Part shown: in pieces, positions 12,106 to 24,415 of the stretch | Layout of the letters: each line of letters starts with the position of its first letter | Numbering within the stretch: the stretch's first letter is position 1 | Source: Isoetes taiwanensis | Taxonomy: Eukaryota > Streptophyta > Lycopodiopsida > Isoetales > Isoetaceae | Reading direction: 5' to 3' | Assembly: GCA_021234155.1 (NCBI GenBank) | Contig: JAJEKV010000032.1 | Location: 11,290,099 to 11,354,098 of the forward strand | Length of the DNA: 64,000 bases | The notes under the pieces: model-generated | Told to the model about the DNA's origin: nothing | What the model saw: the letters and a program-made list of their open reading frames with translations, nothing else | Database searches by the model: none | Position numbers and translations under genes: made by a program

Positions 12106-13429
12106 CTTTGTGCCATTCAAAATAAAGTGTGTTTTTTATCATGCACTCTTCACGTATAAATTTATACGGGAATGGTACATTTCAAAGATCCACCAAAAAG
12201 AAGTCTGGTGAGTCCCCCTTTTGGCCTTTGTTCACGCTCGTGAACAGTCCTGCACGAGAAACACTCCCCTGATTTTTCCACTCTTTCTTCTTTCTAGTCG
12301 GAAGTTGGATGAACAGATTAATTTAACTAACTGCCCACGAGAACAGAGAGACTTGCACCAGATTGGCAGGGCACCACATTTGCGCAGGCTCAATCAGAAA
12401 CTTTCGAAATTTCGGCAAATCCAAATCCCAAAATCTGTCATACAACATAGTGATGAAAAATCATGCACGCATGATTGGCTTGATTTGTAGATAATACCTG
12501 AGTCCCCTTTTATAGAAAGCTAACATATAGGACTTGAATCTACCTACCAATATTGGTCTTACCGTCAGTCGGACATGTCAGCCGGAAATGTGGTAACAAT
12601 GCATCTGGCGAAATGGAAATATTGTTCCGTGGTATGGAAGGAGGATGGCCGGACTATGCCCAAAAATAAGGGTTATGTTTTTTGGTGGAGATTCGTTTCA
12701 TAATAATGGCTGATGATTAGTATTTGTCGCACAAGTTGGCTTGTGGCCAAGGACTAATATAAGATAACAGGTGAAAGGCTAACGATTACAAACAATATCT
12801 TGGACATAAAGAGTTTATTAACAAAAGAGTGGGTTATTTTGATCAGACAAGGGACGAAGAGTTTTGTTTTGATTTCCCGTTGAATTATAAAGGAAGTGCT
12901 TCCTTACACGCTTCATAAATCTGAGGGGTAGTAAAGTGCATACTATTTTAGTCGGGCCAATTTTTTGACATCCTCCTGAGATAAATGTGAATTATGGCCT
13001 AGAGATAATCTTGATAGATAGGTAGATTCGAGTCCTATATGGCAGTGATTGGTCTAGTGGCCCCATGCAATTCCTGCAAAGTATGTAAATGATGATAGTG
13101 GGTTTTTAAACAGGTTGATCTTAAAAAGCCAGGAGATTGACTTCCGAAAACGTCCTGGGTCATTCAGCATCATACAACTACAAATTGAGGTTTCCGCCTC
13201 CATGCATCCGAAAACCCAATGCATGGTTTGCCCATGATGCTGCCTCCATACCATTGAAGCCTGAAAGCACTTGGGCTTAGATTTAGTAAATGTGACACAA
13301 ACAAAATGTGATTCAACCCAAATAATTTAGTCTGCATTTAATCTAAGATGTAGACTAAAAAAAATGGTGAATCTGAAACCATTTGGGCTTAGATTTAGTA
13401 AATAAATATGACATCGAGAAATTAGTTTG
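12106..13429. other. Non-coding interval between two LINEs (copy 1)
   Basis: No gene is supported. The start (12120-12190) contains a CGTATAAATTTATACG palindrome that resembles motifs left of the LINE. Near 13270-13400 the sequence GGGCTTAGATTTAGTAAAT occurs twice. The rest is nearly identical to 27723-29047 with few CAG/CTG differences. Confidence 0.5.
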
Positions 13430-14118
13430 AAGAATAGAATAGAATAGAATAGTTTTTTTAACGTCCACGGAGACCAATAGGTCATGGGACCCATACAATG
13501 GGCTAGTACAATCATTACTACTAGGATTAAAAAACCCCTGCCTCGAAAGGTTTTCAAGGGAAAAACCTTTGCAGTAATGATGATACTAGACAAGCTTAGA
13601 TAATGACTACTGAGGGCTCAGTAATTGCAGACGTTTATCTAGAATCTCAAGTATGTATAATGCCAAGTCATGCACAGATAGTGCGCTGAGAAGTTGTGGA
13701 AGCGTGGAATGGAATGCTAAGGTCGAAAAATGATTAGGACTATCTCAAAAGCGGGGCAATTCGGAAAGAGTATGGCTTTCATCTTCAATAACACATGGCG
13801 GCAACAGGCACATAGTCTCGCTTTCAGCGGCAATTGCGGCCGCTCCCATCTCTACTGTCTCAATCCGTAGCTTTGTGGGACCCGATGCGAATTGATGCAA
13901 TAGCTACAAGCTTGTTCCTGGACAATGAAGCAAGCAAATAAGCTTGGGGCCCTGGTGCCAAAGTGGGATTTATGTGTGCATGATAATGACCAGTTTTCAC
14001 TTGGGCCAAAGTAACTGCGTCCCATATCCATTAAGATATTGTTGCAAAAGCTCAGGATCAGAACTGGCAAGCATCAGGCGGTTTTCGGTTACCTGAACGG
14101 GCAAACCATGTAGTGCGG
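13430..14118 (-). mobile_element. LINE 3' half, copy 1 (separated from its reverse transcriptase)
   Basis: Minus-sense LINE C-terminal region and 3' end, with a GAATA microsatellite tail at 13430-13452. It stops abruptly where the DNA transposon begins. The matching 5' portion (reverse transcriptase) is found only once, at 37440-38295, beyond the complete transposon of copy 2. This copy ends at the transposon left terminus (about 14119) and has no 5' partner because the duplication break lies inside the transposon. Confidence 0.8.
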
Positions 14119-14452
14119 GGTGAAAGTATCTTTGGTGGGTAGCAAAAAACGCGACAAAGACCCAAAGACCACCAGCACCCTTCACACTACTTTTTCCACC
14201 CTTCACCAATTGAAGTGTAACCTATGCTATGCCCGTCACTTCACATAGGGCGTACCCGTTTCAATCATAACCTTCTTACCGCCCACCGTAACTAATGACT
14301 GTGACCCGAAAGGGTAGCGAACTTTGAATTTGTAATTTCGAACCGTGCTCCCCACCTTTTGCTACTCCGGCCAAATAGCCCGCGGAGAAGAAGCTCTAGA
14401 ATTTCAGGATTCACTCCAAGCTTAGTATTCCAAAACTCAAACGCCAAAAACT

Positions 14453-15794
14453 ATGGTGAAGAAGGTTGTTAATCCGCCGGCTCAGCTAGCAATTCCAATG
14501 GATGCCATGCGCAGGGTAAGCAAAATGCAAATCCAATTTTGATGGCTTATGGTGCCCTGTTAATTTGTTTTTCTTGATTTCTTTCAGCCCAGAAGGAACG
14601 TGCCCCTAAGACCCGACCTGGCTGATTGCCGAACTGAGGAGGACTTCCATGCCTACGCGGGTCTATCAAACGAGGGTGTGCATCCCTCTCAATTTCGAAC
14701 GGATGTGATATCTGCAGCAGAATATAATGAGGTTTGGGACACCAATGGTGTCATTCCGAACAAGACATCCATCGACAAAATAAGGCGATTTACGAAGAAG
14801 CTCTAATTGAGCTGTTGAGCAAGATATACCCAGAAGGATTGAAGAACAGAGAAGTAAGGAAGACGGTTTCCTTTTTATTTGCATTCAACAACTGCAAGAG
14901 GGCCAAGCAGGATCCAGAAAATTTCAAGGTCAATTGGGCAGCAGTGGCAGCAAAAAGCAGAGCCTATTCGAGCAAGGTCAAGAGTGAACCCAGCACCAGT
15001 GGCCCTGTGAACACAGCAGAGCCCAGCAAATCACAGCAGACAACAGCACCTGAAAGCATTGCAGAAAAGCCAGCCTCAGCAGGCACTGCTGTAAAATTAG
15101 AAGGGAGGTTGTCATTCAGGAGTACTTCAATGTGTCCAGCAGCATTCTCAGCTTATGGGGAAAATATTTCCCGTCTGGAAAGCATGATCCAAGATATGCA
15201 GGAAGCCCTAAAATTGCAGCAGAATGACCTAGTGTCAAAGAAGGAACAGGCTGCACAATCTGAGGCAAAGGGAAGCTTCTTCTCGGCTGCAGAGGGGAAG
15301 TTGAAGACCATAAAGGATAATATTGCACGTCTTCAAGCACTGCCAGATCCTAATGCAGGTGTCTCTGCTGAGATTCATACTTTGGAGAGGGAGAAAGATA
15401 TGGCAGAATATATGTTGAAGTCCCTACTTGAAATGGGGGGTGGGCCAATAGATCAAACCTGTGTAGAAAAGGTGGCTGCACTAACTGCTGAGATTGCCAA
15501 CAACGAGTCCCTCCTTGCAAAAGCCCAGCAGCACTTAAAGAATGTCACCAGGCTGAGGGAGATGACCAAGAGAAATGATCGGTGGTCAACATCACTCCAA
15601 TACCATTAGATTGCCAATTGGAGATGAGGAGAGATGCTCCACTGTGGTCTTGCATTCCGGATGATTACACCCTCGACTGCGGATGAAATGTGGACATCAT
15701 TATCACGTTAATTTCGCACCCGGTTTGCTCATGGAAAAAGGATGCTGCCTCGAGTGCACAGAGACCATTCCTACTGGCTTAGTGCAGGAAATAG
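14453..15794 (+). CDS. Transposon-borne coiled-coil and RING-like protein, copy 1 (5' exons)
   Basis: Exon 1 (14453-14515) starts MVKKVVNPPAQLAIPMDAMR and ends at a GTAAGC donor; exon 2 runs from the acceptor at 14587 to a GTAAGC donor at 15795. After a conserved-looking N-terminal block (RPDLADCRTEEDFHAYAGL, then EALIELLSKIYPEGLKNREV) comes a Ser/Thr/Ala/Gln-rich linker, then a coiled coil (ISRLESMIQDMQEALKLQQN onward). Last is a zinc-finger pattern CxxC, CGHHYH, then CxxC (around 15635-15760), RING-like but with one expected ligand doubtful. Two frame changes occur: near 14780, where both copies are damaged, and near 15590, where copies 1 and 2 differ. The reading continues, with introns, toward the NIF-like region at 17110. 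Function is unknown; a ubiquitin-ligase or DNA-binding role would be inference. Confidence 0.6.
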
Positions 15795-17109
15795 GTAAGC
15801 TTAATACAGTAAAGCGGGAAGTGTTGCATGCTGGAACAGCTCACAAAACCGAGAAGAAGATAATTGATGTTGATGAGCATGTAGACACCACTCACGGTAG
15901 CGGCGGGGAAAAGGAAACGACAAATCACACCAAAAAGTAAAAGGACCCCGAGGATCAGCCAAGCACAAGTCCACAAGGGTTCACCTCCACGACCAAGACA
16001 TGAAAAAAAGGTACATGCCTCAGGGTGCTCGATTTTGAATTGACAAAGATCGAGAAGGTGTTGTAGACATTGGACGACAAACTACCAAAGACTCTTGGCC
16101 CAAAGACGGCAAAGACTTGGCGACAATCTTTGGGAGACACCAAAGCATCTTTGAATCAAGGGAGATTCAAGTAGTAGTGATGGTGCCAACAATTATAGTA
16201 TAGTTCCAAATTCTGCGCGGCAGCCTCTACAAAGGCCTCCTCTAACTTGTTCTTTGCGAGGGAAGGAAAAGCGATGGCGAAGATGTCGGCAATCGATAGG
16301 GCACGATCGTTAAGCGGTGAACAGGTTGACACCGGTCAAGGGCCGGGAAGGTTGTGGAAGAAGAAAGTGAGGGTGAGTCGAGAAAATGACCTTGATGAGG
16401 GCGTCCCCATAGAAGTAGCATTTGGAAAGAAAAAAACATGGCTAATGTAAGTTTGCCTTATGTATTTCAGGGCAAGCAAACCTTTGATTTTGCAAGACAA
16501 CCCTAAACCATCAGCCAAAAAGGTTTTTGTTCAAACAATTAATATATTTGATCCCTGTTTTATTCCACCTTTAATGTGCAAATTTTGGTTTGGATTATTC
16601 AACTTAGGATTCTGTAAAAACTTGTCTGCAGAAAAAGAAGGCAGCCAATGGTTATACTTAGTGAATCTGATGAAGAAGACAATCTGAGATAAAGAAGTGC
16701 CGGAAGACAAACTCTAACATACAAAAGGTGCCACGTTATCTGTTATATTTCAGAATGTGTTTCAGAATTTCAGTTGTTAATTGCAGCTCATCCTTGCATG
16801 CAGGAGAACAAGACAGGTCGTGAATGAAGAAACCGGGGACAAAGGCAAAGCAAGGGTTACTGATAGCCGGGAAACACCCATACATTGGGGGCAGGGAGAT
16901 ACCAATAAGGATGAATCTGACTATGGCTATCAGCACTCTCCATCATCTGGTAGCAAAGATAAAGCAGAGTCCAGCAGGTTGCAGCACTGTCCAGCACCTC
17001 CCGATAGCACTTCCCAGCAGAGTCCAAAGACACATTGCAAAGCCACGGACAAGCCACGATCAAAGACACATCGGCGGTGGTTGCAAACGCCCAAGGATGG
17101 ACACCCGGG
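15795..17109 (+). other. Middle exons of the transposon-borne gene, not resolved
   Basis: Short coding-like stretches on the plus strand are separated by probable introns: a basic segment near 15840-15940 (HKTEKKIIDVDEHVD), an acidic one near 16360-16430 (best read in copy 2 as GESENDLDEDVPIEVAFGKK) and a polar, Ser/Gln-rich one at 16781-17110 (DKGKARVTDSRETPIHW). Donor sites GTAAGT/GTAAGC are visible, but acceptors that are CAG in one copy are damaged in the other, so exact exons cannot be set. Confidence 0.45.
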
Positions 17110-17760
17110 CGGAAGTTGATGGTGCTGGGCGTAAATGGTGTCTTGCACGATACAACAGAGGAGAATGAAGCGGGGAAAATCTTGCCTCCACCACAAACCA
17201 AGCATGTTGTAAAAAAAGCGCAAATAAGTACCTCATTTGCGGACCGAGGGGTATCATGAGTTTGTGGAGGGCGCCGCAGAGGTTTGATATTGTTATTTGG
17301 AGTGCTTCTCTACTTGAATACAAGGGATATGGTGGATGCATTGTTCCACGATTTGCGGACCAGATTCTTGAAGGTTTATGGTCAAGAGCATTGCTATGCA
17401 TGCAAGCATCCAAACAGACCAGAAAAGCAGATTTTTTTCAAGGAGTTGAAGGTTGTACTTGAGGATTTTCCTCAAAATCATGGTATGATTTTCTTGGTTG
17501 ATGACAGCCTACACAAAGGGTTTCTAAACCCTGCACACACAACCCTTCCCATTATGCCTTTCAAGGGGGAAGAAGAGGACAACTTTTTGCAGAAGCTTGA
17601 GTGTCCAACTTTGGAGTACTTGTCTTCCCATCTTTGTCAGAAACGATCTCACAGGTTGACATCAGCGATGCATGGTTGGAAGAGGACAGGTTGTAGTCTT
17701 TGGATTCTTGCCTCAACAACTATCTTGTCTCGACCTACTATATCCTCAATGCTCCATTAG
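17110..17760 (+). CDS. NLI-interacting-factor (FCP1-type) phosphatase-like domain, copy 1
   Basis: The sequence runs RKLMVLGVNGVLHDT, then FDIVIWSASLL, then YGQEHCYACKHPNRPEKQIF, FFKELKVVLEDFP and IFLVDDSLHKGFLNPAHT. This is the order of the HAD-fold FCP1/NIF domain found in plant NLI-interacting-factor-like phosphatases. The first motif, normally DxDxT/V, reads GVNG, so both catalytic aspartates are absent; a catalytically dead binding module is likelier than a phosphatase. One frame change near 17260-17290 separates motif I from the rest, close to a CAG/CTG-type difference between the copies. It is the C-terminal part of the gene begun at 14453, or a separate gene. Confidence 0.65.
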
Positions 17761-18130
17761 AAGTACAAAAGCAGCTCTTTGGGCACCCCTTCTGGCGACC
17801 GGCATGACTCAAGAACCGATGACTCATGAAGTAACCATTGTACAGTACTTTTTTGTAATATATATGTATGATTACTTTGTCTTATCTTCAGTATTGAGTG
17901 ATATTGAGTGATGTTCTAATCTTGAGTGTACAATTTTCTGTAATATATATCAAGCTTACTCTCCAATACTATAAGCATTGTTTCCAATACTAAGATACTC
18001 CAATAATTCAAACCAATACTACAAACATTGTCTTAGGGGCATTGTCTCCAATACAATGATCAAAATTTGAGACAAGTACACAAGTAACTACAGATTTGTT
18101 ACAATGATAAAACAACTAGGCCAAGCATAT
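17761..18130. other. Intergenic gap between convergent transposon genes (copy 1)
   Basis: AT-rich spacer between the stop of the plus-strand NIF-like frame and the stop of the minus-strand transposase-like frame. It contains repeated CCAATACTA motifs at about 17965-18050 and AATATATAT stretches suited to 3' ends in both directions. No gene is seen. Confidence 0.6.
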
Positions 18131-20880
18131 TCAACCTTCATATGGCAGACTGTCAAGGATCATCTGGTGAGTAGCCTGTTCAAGGGAATATCTGTTGGTG
18201 CCAGGAATCTGATTCATCTCAAACTTGATAGCTGATACGTGATGATCATCTTTGGAAAGTCGGGGCCTTTGTCTTCAAGTAGCTCCCAACTACCATCGGC
18301 CGGGCAAAGCATAGTACAAACCAGCCAACACATGTTCATCCACATTGAAGGTCGACCCGCCTATCCTTGACAATTTCGTCAAGGATATGCCTCGGCTTAA
18401 CACATTTGACCACATAGAAATCTGCATTCTCTCGATTTCCGCCGGCTACAACAAACAAAGTTATCACCTTCCTCTACGTTTCCGGATAGCCATTCTCCAT
18501 CACCTTCAAAAAATGCCTCATCGATTTCGTCTTCAGTACCTTCACCAGTAGACTTATCTGGCTTTAGTGTAACATATTTCCAATTCTTCAATCTGTGCTT
18601 GTTCACACAAGATGACCCAGTTTCTTTTCAAACGGTTACCCACGAAACAACTTAAACCTCTATGAGCCACCCTTGTGCTTGATTTGGCCAAGTATGTCCG
18701 GATGCTGTGTATTTGCTTGGTCCCTTCCACCCCTCGCAGATCCAAATGGTGCATCCTATCAACATCATCCTTTCCAATTACCCGAAGTACGCAAGGAAAC
18801 AACAAGTATTGCATCTCGTGAGACAAAGATAATACGGCAATACTCATCCACAAGACAAATAGTTCACAGACAAAGACTTAAAAGCGGATGAAAGCACTAT
18901 TCAAAGACACATTACGGCCAGTTTAAAAGTAAAGACACTACTCAACGAATCACGCCAGATGAAAGCATATGCATCAGCAAACACCCTAAATCTCACCCCA
19001 TCATACTTGAGTCGCTCTCTAGTGAATGCCCTTTAAGGACCCCTTGCCCATCGTGCTCTCCCTTACCATGGGCTGTCCCAAAGAAATTCCATACTATTTC
19101 CTTCCCTAGCTCATGGTGATATCTTGGTAGGAAATAGAATGGTAGGCAGATTTGAATTGGCTAGAACAACCATCGACCAAACTATATGCCGGAGAAATCT
19201 ACACCATTTGATACAAGCCATGAATTGTGCTTTCTAAAGGCAATCTTTGCACAAAAAGAGTGTCATGAAGCTTGTCATCACTCAAGTAAAAATGGGTTTC
19301 CTTCAATAGCTTTTCGATCCCAGTAACCGATGTCCATCCTATACGTGATGTGGACGAGAATTGTTATCGGTCATTGTGCCAATCGGCTTTGAACCTCCCT
19401 TTGTATTTTTATCTTTGTAATTCTCACGCAAAATCAATTCGTGAAACAATGGTGTCATCTTGGATATTGTCCGGGCAACTCCCGAATTGCATGGCACGCC
19501 ATCTAGCCCCTCAGAATTGTGTGGCACGAATATCTTCAATGTGGAACACGTGGATATGAAATGAAATCCTTCAATGGCGTTCTCTTGTAAGACAACTGAG
19601 GGGGTGGCTTTGGTCCTTTCTTTTTTTCCCCTTGCCATTTGAGGTCTCATCTTGTGCTGCGGCTTCGGTCTGTGGTCCCACCGGCTTGCTTGGATTTCTT
19701 ACTTTTGTTTCCCTTCTTCTCAACTTGTCTTTGCGCCTTCGGTCGTGTCCCACCGGCTACCTTGGATTTCTTACTTTTGTTTCCCTTCTTGGTGGCATTG
19801 GCTCTTTTCTTTCTGCCGCCACCTGGCACCTCCTTGGTAACGATGCGCAACTCCACCCGGCCTCTTACGTCTCCACGGAATGCGTAACAAAGGTGCGTAG
19901 CATAAAAGCGAGAAGATTAGCGCCAAGTTGAAAGCACAAAAGCGGTTTTTCGGCGGATGACAAAGACATATCGGCATGTTGCGGCATGCAATAAAGAGTA
20001 TTACCTTTTCAAAGCGTCTTCCATTCAAGGAAGAACTCATGATTCTCTCTCTCTCTTGGACATATAGGAAGAGTTTTATGCCACCTCCGACATGTGCGCA
20101 TCAAGCGATCATGTTTATGCCATTCTTCACCCTCGCTCTTGTTGCAAACCACACCCTCGAGCTCGGTTGGTTGAGTCATACATATATTGGCTGGCCGGAC
20201 ATCGCCTCACCAGTCCACAGACCTCGCGGTGCACTTGCACTCTTCACCATGAAATCCGGTTTTACGACCTTAATGCATTCGTGGCTACCATGGCATACTC
20301 CAACTTCATATGGTATATGCAACAACGGGTTTCCCCTTCGATACTTTCTTTACATAAATAGGCTTCAACTTCTCGAAAAGCCTTTAAGCAAACAGGTGTT
20401 CGGGATGTGCCTTTTGTATTGTTGAAATAGCTCCGGTGAATGGTGGCCGTTGGTTAGAAATATTTATGCAACAATAGCAAAGAAAAAATTTGTATGGAAA
20501 CTTATACGTGTGACCTCCATAAGGTGCAAGGGATAAGAAATTCGGAAGCCTGACTCTCCAACAGTGTTCACAACATCTTTCTTGCAAGGAGAGACTCTGC
20601 TATTTTGTTTCCAGAATTCTGTTACGCTTTGCTTGCAAGCAGGGGTGAGAGAATCGCACCTCAACCTCCTTTGGAAGCTAGACCACGGACCATTTCCAAG
20701 GACGGCTTCCGATTTTCTTAATGCAGCAGTTGCAATTGTTGACCTCATGCAACCTATCATAAGAAATATTGCACATTAATCAATGAACATATCTCATCCA
20801 GCATCACTCAGCAGATACAAGCACTTAAAAGCACTTAAAAGCACGAAGAAGCACAGGCATGAAAGCAAGAATTAGATGCA
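18131..20880 (-). pseudogene. Transposase-like gene, copy 1, N-terminus lost
   Basis: Read leftward. The C-terminus ends NRYSLEQATHQMILDSLPYEG then stop (18131-18133), after KYVTLKPDKSTGEGTEDEID and EEGDNFV (18400-18606). The central region holds NYKDKNTKGGSK (~19400) and an HGKG-type block (~19060-19080). A lysine-rich segment (KKGNKSKKSK, twice) lies at 19647-19856. The N-terminal exon present in copy 2 at 36705-36974 is missing because the duplication ends at 20881. Frames are broken where CAG/CTG of copy 2 is altered. See the copy-2 entry for the domain argument. Confidence 0.65.
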
Positions 20881-21605
20881 CATTGAAGAAGGTCCCAATA
20901 AACCAGATTGGTAAGTTTCTTTGCTGCTTAGACTCTCATAGTCTATTGGAGTTATTCATTAGATCTTGTCGATGAATTTACAGGTTCATGGAGAAGAATC
21001 CTTCTGGTCTGATGCCAGTCCTTAGAGATGGGGAGAAGTGGATACAAGACTCTGACAAAATTGCAGAGTATCTGGAGCACAAATTTCTAGATCCACCATT
21101 GGCAACTCCTCCCAAGTTCAAGGATGTGTAAAGACTTTTTCACTGCTTGATTATGTGCTGCGTGTCTCATGCATAAAGGTGAGTGTGTTATAAATGCAGT
21201 GGTGCTAACCTATTTCCTGCATTCACAAATTGGCTAAAATCCCAAGATCCAAACGGTGAAGCAAAGAAAGAATTCCTCAAGGAGCTACATGATCTGAATA
21301 AACATCTGCAGACTTTTGTAAGAAGTTTAATACGTGGTTTATATGTTTAAAAGTTTCTGAGTTCTATGTATTACAATTCTAAAGTTATAAAGAGTTGATT
21401 GCTTGTTTTGCAGGGACCATATATAGGAGGGGAAAGGCCAAAGGATATAGACTTTGCTCTAGCTTCCAAGCTTAGGCATGCCCGTGTTGCACTAGGGCAT
21501 TTTCTGGATTTCCACATACCAGGGGAGTTTGGTGCATTACATGAGTATATAGAGGTGAATGGAGTGAGTCTTAGGATGTTTAGATTGGAGTTAGGAAGGA
21601 ATTGA
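20880..21605 (+). pseudogene. Dehydroascorbate reductase 3' partial copy
   Basis: Contains the end of exon 3 (20880-20910), exon 4 (20984-21127), exon 5 (21200-21317) and exon 6 (21414-21605), all with intact GT-AG sites, including the CAG acceptor (21411-21413) that is altered in copy 1. Exons 1 and 2, with the catalytic CPFSQR motif and promoter, are absent, so no active enzyme can be made. Exon 4 has a Pro-to-Leu change (KFLDPP). Downstream, 21655-21762 encodes the displaced DHAR-like C-terminal segment (IISGWQKKFN) cleanly. Confidence 0.9.
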
Positions 21606-24415
21606 CATAACAGAAGTGTATGTTGCAGAGGATGGAGAATAGGCCAAGTTTTGTAGCCACAGATTCCCCTGATGACCTGATTATCAGTGGATGGCAAAAG
21701 AAGTTCAATTTACGAAAGAAAGATGATGCCTTCCTCGACGAGCCTATAGCAGTTTTGTAGCTTTATATTGTTAATGCACTAGTAGTTGTTTCGTGTGCAT
21801 CATTTTGTTTGTACTAGGGAAACTAAAAGAATATATTTGGATCTAGGATTGCTGATAGCCAAACTCTCTCCCACAAGAAGGAATTGGACTTCAGCTGAAT
21901 CCAACGGGCATGAAAAAAGTTTTTTAAGTACCTGGAAATTTTAAGTACTTTTCAGGGAATTTAGTGTGTTTTAGAAAAGTGTTCAACAAACCTTGGTCTC
22001 CATCTACACGTAGCAGACATAAAGGCCACAATATCTAAAGCATCATATCAGGTCAAGTACAATACTTAAAACTGGCCACATACAAAGAAGTGTTGGTATC
22101 AGTTCTTGCATGTCAAAGATCTCAAAATAAATCAGCTTTCCTCATGGTCCAAAATAAAGCATGCGTTCCTCATGGTCAAGAACACCATAATCTAGAGGTT
22201 CTTGATTGATGTAAATCAAACTGCTTCGACAAGCGACGGAAGTAGAACTTTACTTGATATGGTTCTTGGAGGTTTAAATTGTTTAGAACTAGTAACGTTG
22301 CCTGACATTGCTAAGCTTTAGCTACACCATGTTATTTAGAGAATGATGCGTAAATACTAGAGGAGATCCTATGTGAAGGAGGTGATTATTGTTGCCATGA
22401 TTCGTAGTCAATCTTACTAACATGTTTGGGATTTCGTCGCATTGTTAGTTTTTTAAAGCAGCCAGAATAGTCATGCATGCTATGCATAATAATGGTCTTC
22501 ATTCTTTTTGTTGGCATTTACAAAGCCCATGAATTTAGTTCTAATTTGCGATGTTGGCACATGAAGTTGCAGAATGACGTGGGGGTATAGAAGCACATGA
22601 AGTTGCAGAATGACATAGGGGTATCTTAACATATATAATTATTATTGGAGGTCGATTCTTCTGGAATATTACTTTGAGATTCTTACCTTGAATTTTGACA
22701 CGTTAGAAAATCTTGTGCGCAACACTCCTTCATAAAATTTTTTGACACGTTTCAGATATCAGGACCCACACTTTTAACCATAAAATTTTTTGACACGTTT
22801 CAATATCGGGAGCCAGACTTTTAACCGATAGCCAGTAGCCAGGATTGAAGCTGCTGAATCTCCGGACGGCATCAATGTAGCGAATTTAGAAAGATAGCCA
22901 GTAGCCAGGATTGAAGTTGGTGAATCTCGGGACGACATCAAATCTTAACAGATGTAGCGAATTTAGATACATAGGCTTGGTAGCAAAATGATTATCGTGT
23001 GTGGATTAGAGGCTGGCAAATTTGCAGAGGTCTGGAAATTGCATGTGTAATTTGAAGAGACCCCCGAATTTGTGATGTGGCAAAATGTGGACGAGGCAAT
23101 TCCTAGGTGTCGATTTTGAGCTGCATACAGTAGAATATGCTCTGTCATCTTGCTCTTGCCAGAAGCACACAGATTTGAGTTGTCACTTCTTCGGCCTTCA
23201 ATATTGTGGAGGAAAATTCGACACATTTTCTCTGTCTCAAATTATACCAAGTGTCAATTAGAAATGCAAATCTCAAGAAAATCCAGTGCTCATAATATCC
23301 GCAGCAGCTTTAATTATCTGGCAGCTATTATCTAGCTGTTACCATGGCAAATGCCAGCAATCGATTGGATGTAATACGGTATAAAACAAGATCTGTTTGG
23401 CTGTTGTTGTGAAGTTTAGGAGAAGCGGAGCATTATCTTTCATGTGGCGGACCAAATCCACCTTTCGACCTTCAGGTGAACTGATCTTCTATTTCCTTAT
23501 TCTATTGTATTCTGTTCAAAAAATCTACCTATTTGCTATTTGCGCATCAACTGAATAGAGCAGTTTGAAAAGCAGTCCTTTGTTCCTTTCGATTTTGCCC
23601 CAAATCCACTCGAATGTTATCAAATATCTAGTATTCCACTATCTATAACTACATACTTTTCCAGCCAAAGTCGTTTCACCTGCCAAAGCTGTTCAGATCG
23701 CTACAGCCTTGCACCAAAGATCAAATTAAAGACATCCGGTCTGTAGCATTCATCCGCACTTACATGCACGGGAAATAACTTAATGGAAATTAAAAATTAT
23801 AATCCGGAAAATTTTAGTCTTCAGAAAAGCTAGACATACCTTAGCTAATGCAATAAATCAAGCTTGAGGTTGCCTATAAAGATGCTAGTTCAGGCTCTGC
23901 TAAAGTTGGTCCGATAACAGGCCGCTCAACTTCGGCACAAAATATCTAATGCAGAACTGGTCTGTGTGGAAGGGAAGAGGTATAAATTCATATACTCCCC
24001 TCTCTATGAATTCATCCAGGCGGATAAATTTATACGCTTGTGGTTAAGCTCGTGTGAATATAAATTCTTACCATACGCTTATTCTGGAAAATTATAAATT
24101 CATATATGCTTCTTGAGTCTTCTCTAAACTTCTGTAAACCAACTATCATACTTGGCCTTAAAATAACTTGGATTGTGTAAATATGGGTTGCCTACAAAAC
24201 TATGGGAAGGGTACACTTCAAACTCTAAAATGAATTGTGCTCTTCACCACTTGCTACCTTGTGTATAAATTTATACTGGACGGGCACACTTCAAGTGTCC
24301 AATTCAAAGCGAAGTGTGCTCTTTCTTTGCATTTTAATTTACACGAAGGGCACATTGAAAGTCACACTTCAAATTTGTGCTCTTTGCCATTTGACCTTCA
24401 CGTAAAAATGTATAA
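21606..24415. other. DHAR 3' flank and repeat-derived DNA (copy 2)
   Basis: Counterpart of 6058-8875 with the same GTATAAATTTATAC and GAAGTGTGCTCTT motifs. No gene is supported beyond the displaced DHAR C-terminal segment. In 22810-22870 and 23560-23960 the copies differ mainly at CAG/CTG sites, each copy being the damaged one in turn. Confidence 0.5.

Larger units (their letters stand above)
5331..20881. repeat. Tandem segmental duplication, copy 1
   Basis: This ~15.55-kb segment is repeated directly as 20880-36581. It starts within DHAR exon 3 (ACATTGAAGAAGG) and ends in ATTAGATGCAC, where the second copy begins. The junction shares only the 2-base overlap AC, which suggests end joining or microhomology repair, or else an assembly duplication. 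It contains DHAR exons 3(part)-6, a minus-sense LINE (8876-12105), the 3' half of another LINE (13430-14118) and a transposon lacking its right end (from about 14119). Most differences between the copies fall at CAG or CTG. Confidence 0.95.
14119..20881. mobile_element. Large TIR DNA transposon, copy 1, right end missing
   Basis: The left terminal inverted repeat (GGGTGAAAGTAT..., damaged at its CTG) begins at about 14119. The element holds the plus-strand coiled-coil/RING and NIF-like gene (14453-17760) and the minus-strand transposase-like gene (18131 onward). It is cut at the duplication junction (20881), losing the transposase N-terminus and the right terminal repeat. Compare the full-length copy at 29721-37439. 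Confidence 0.85.

Noticed and set aside
14600-14806. Separate small gene ending KKL
   Set aside because: It is the first part of exon 2 of the transposon-borne coiled-coil gene, cut by a frame change near 14780.
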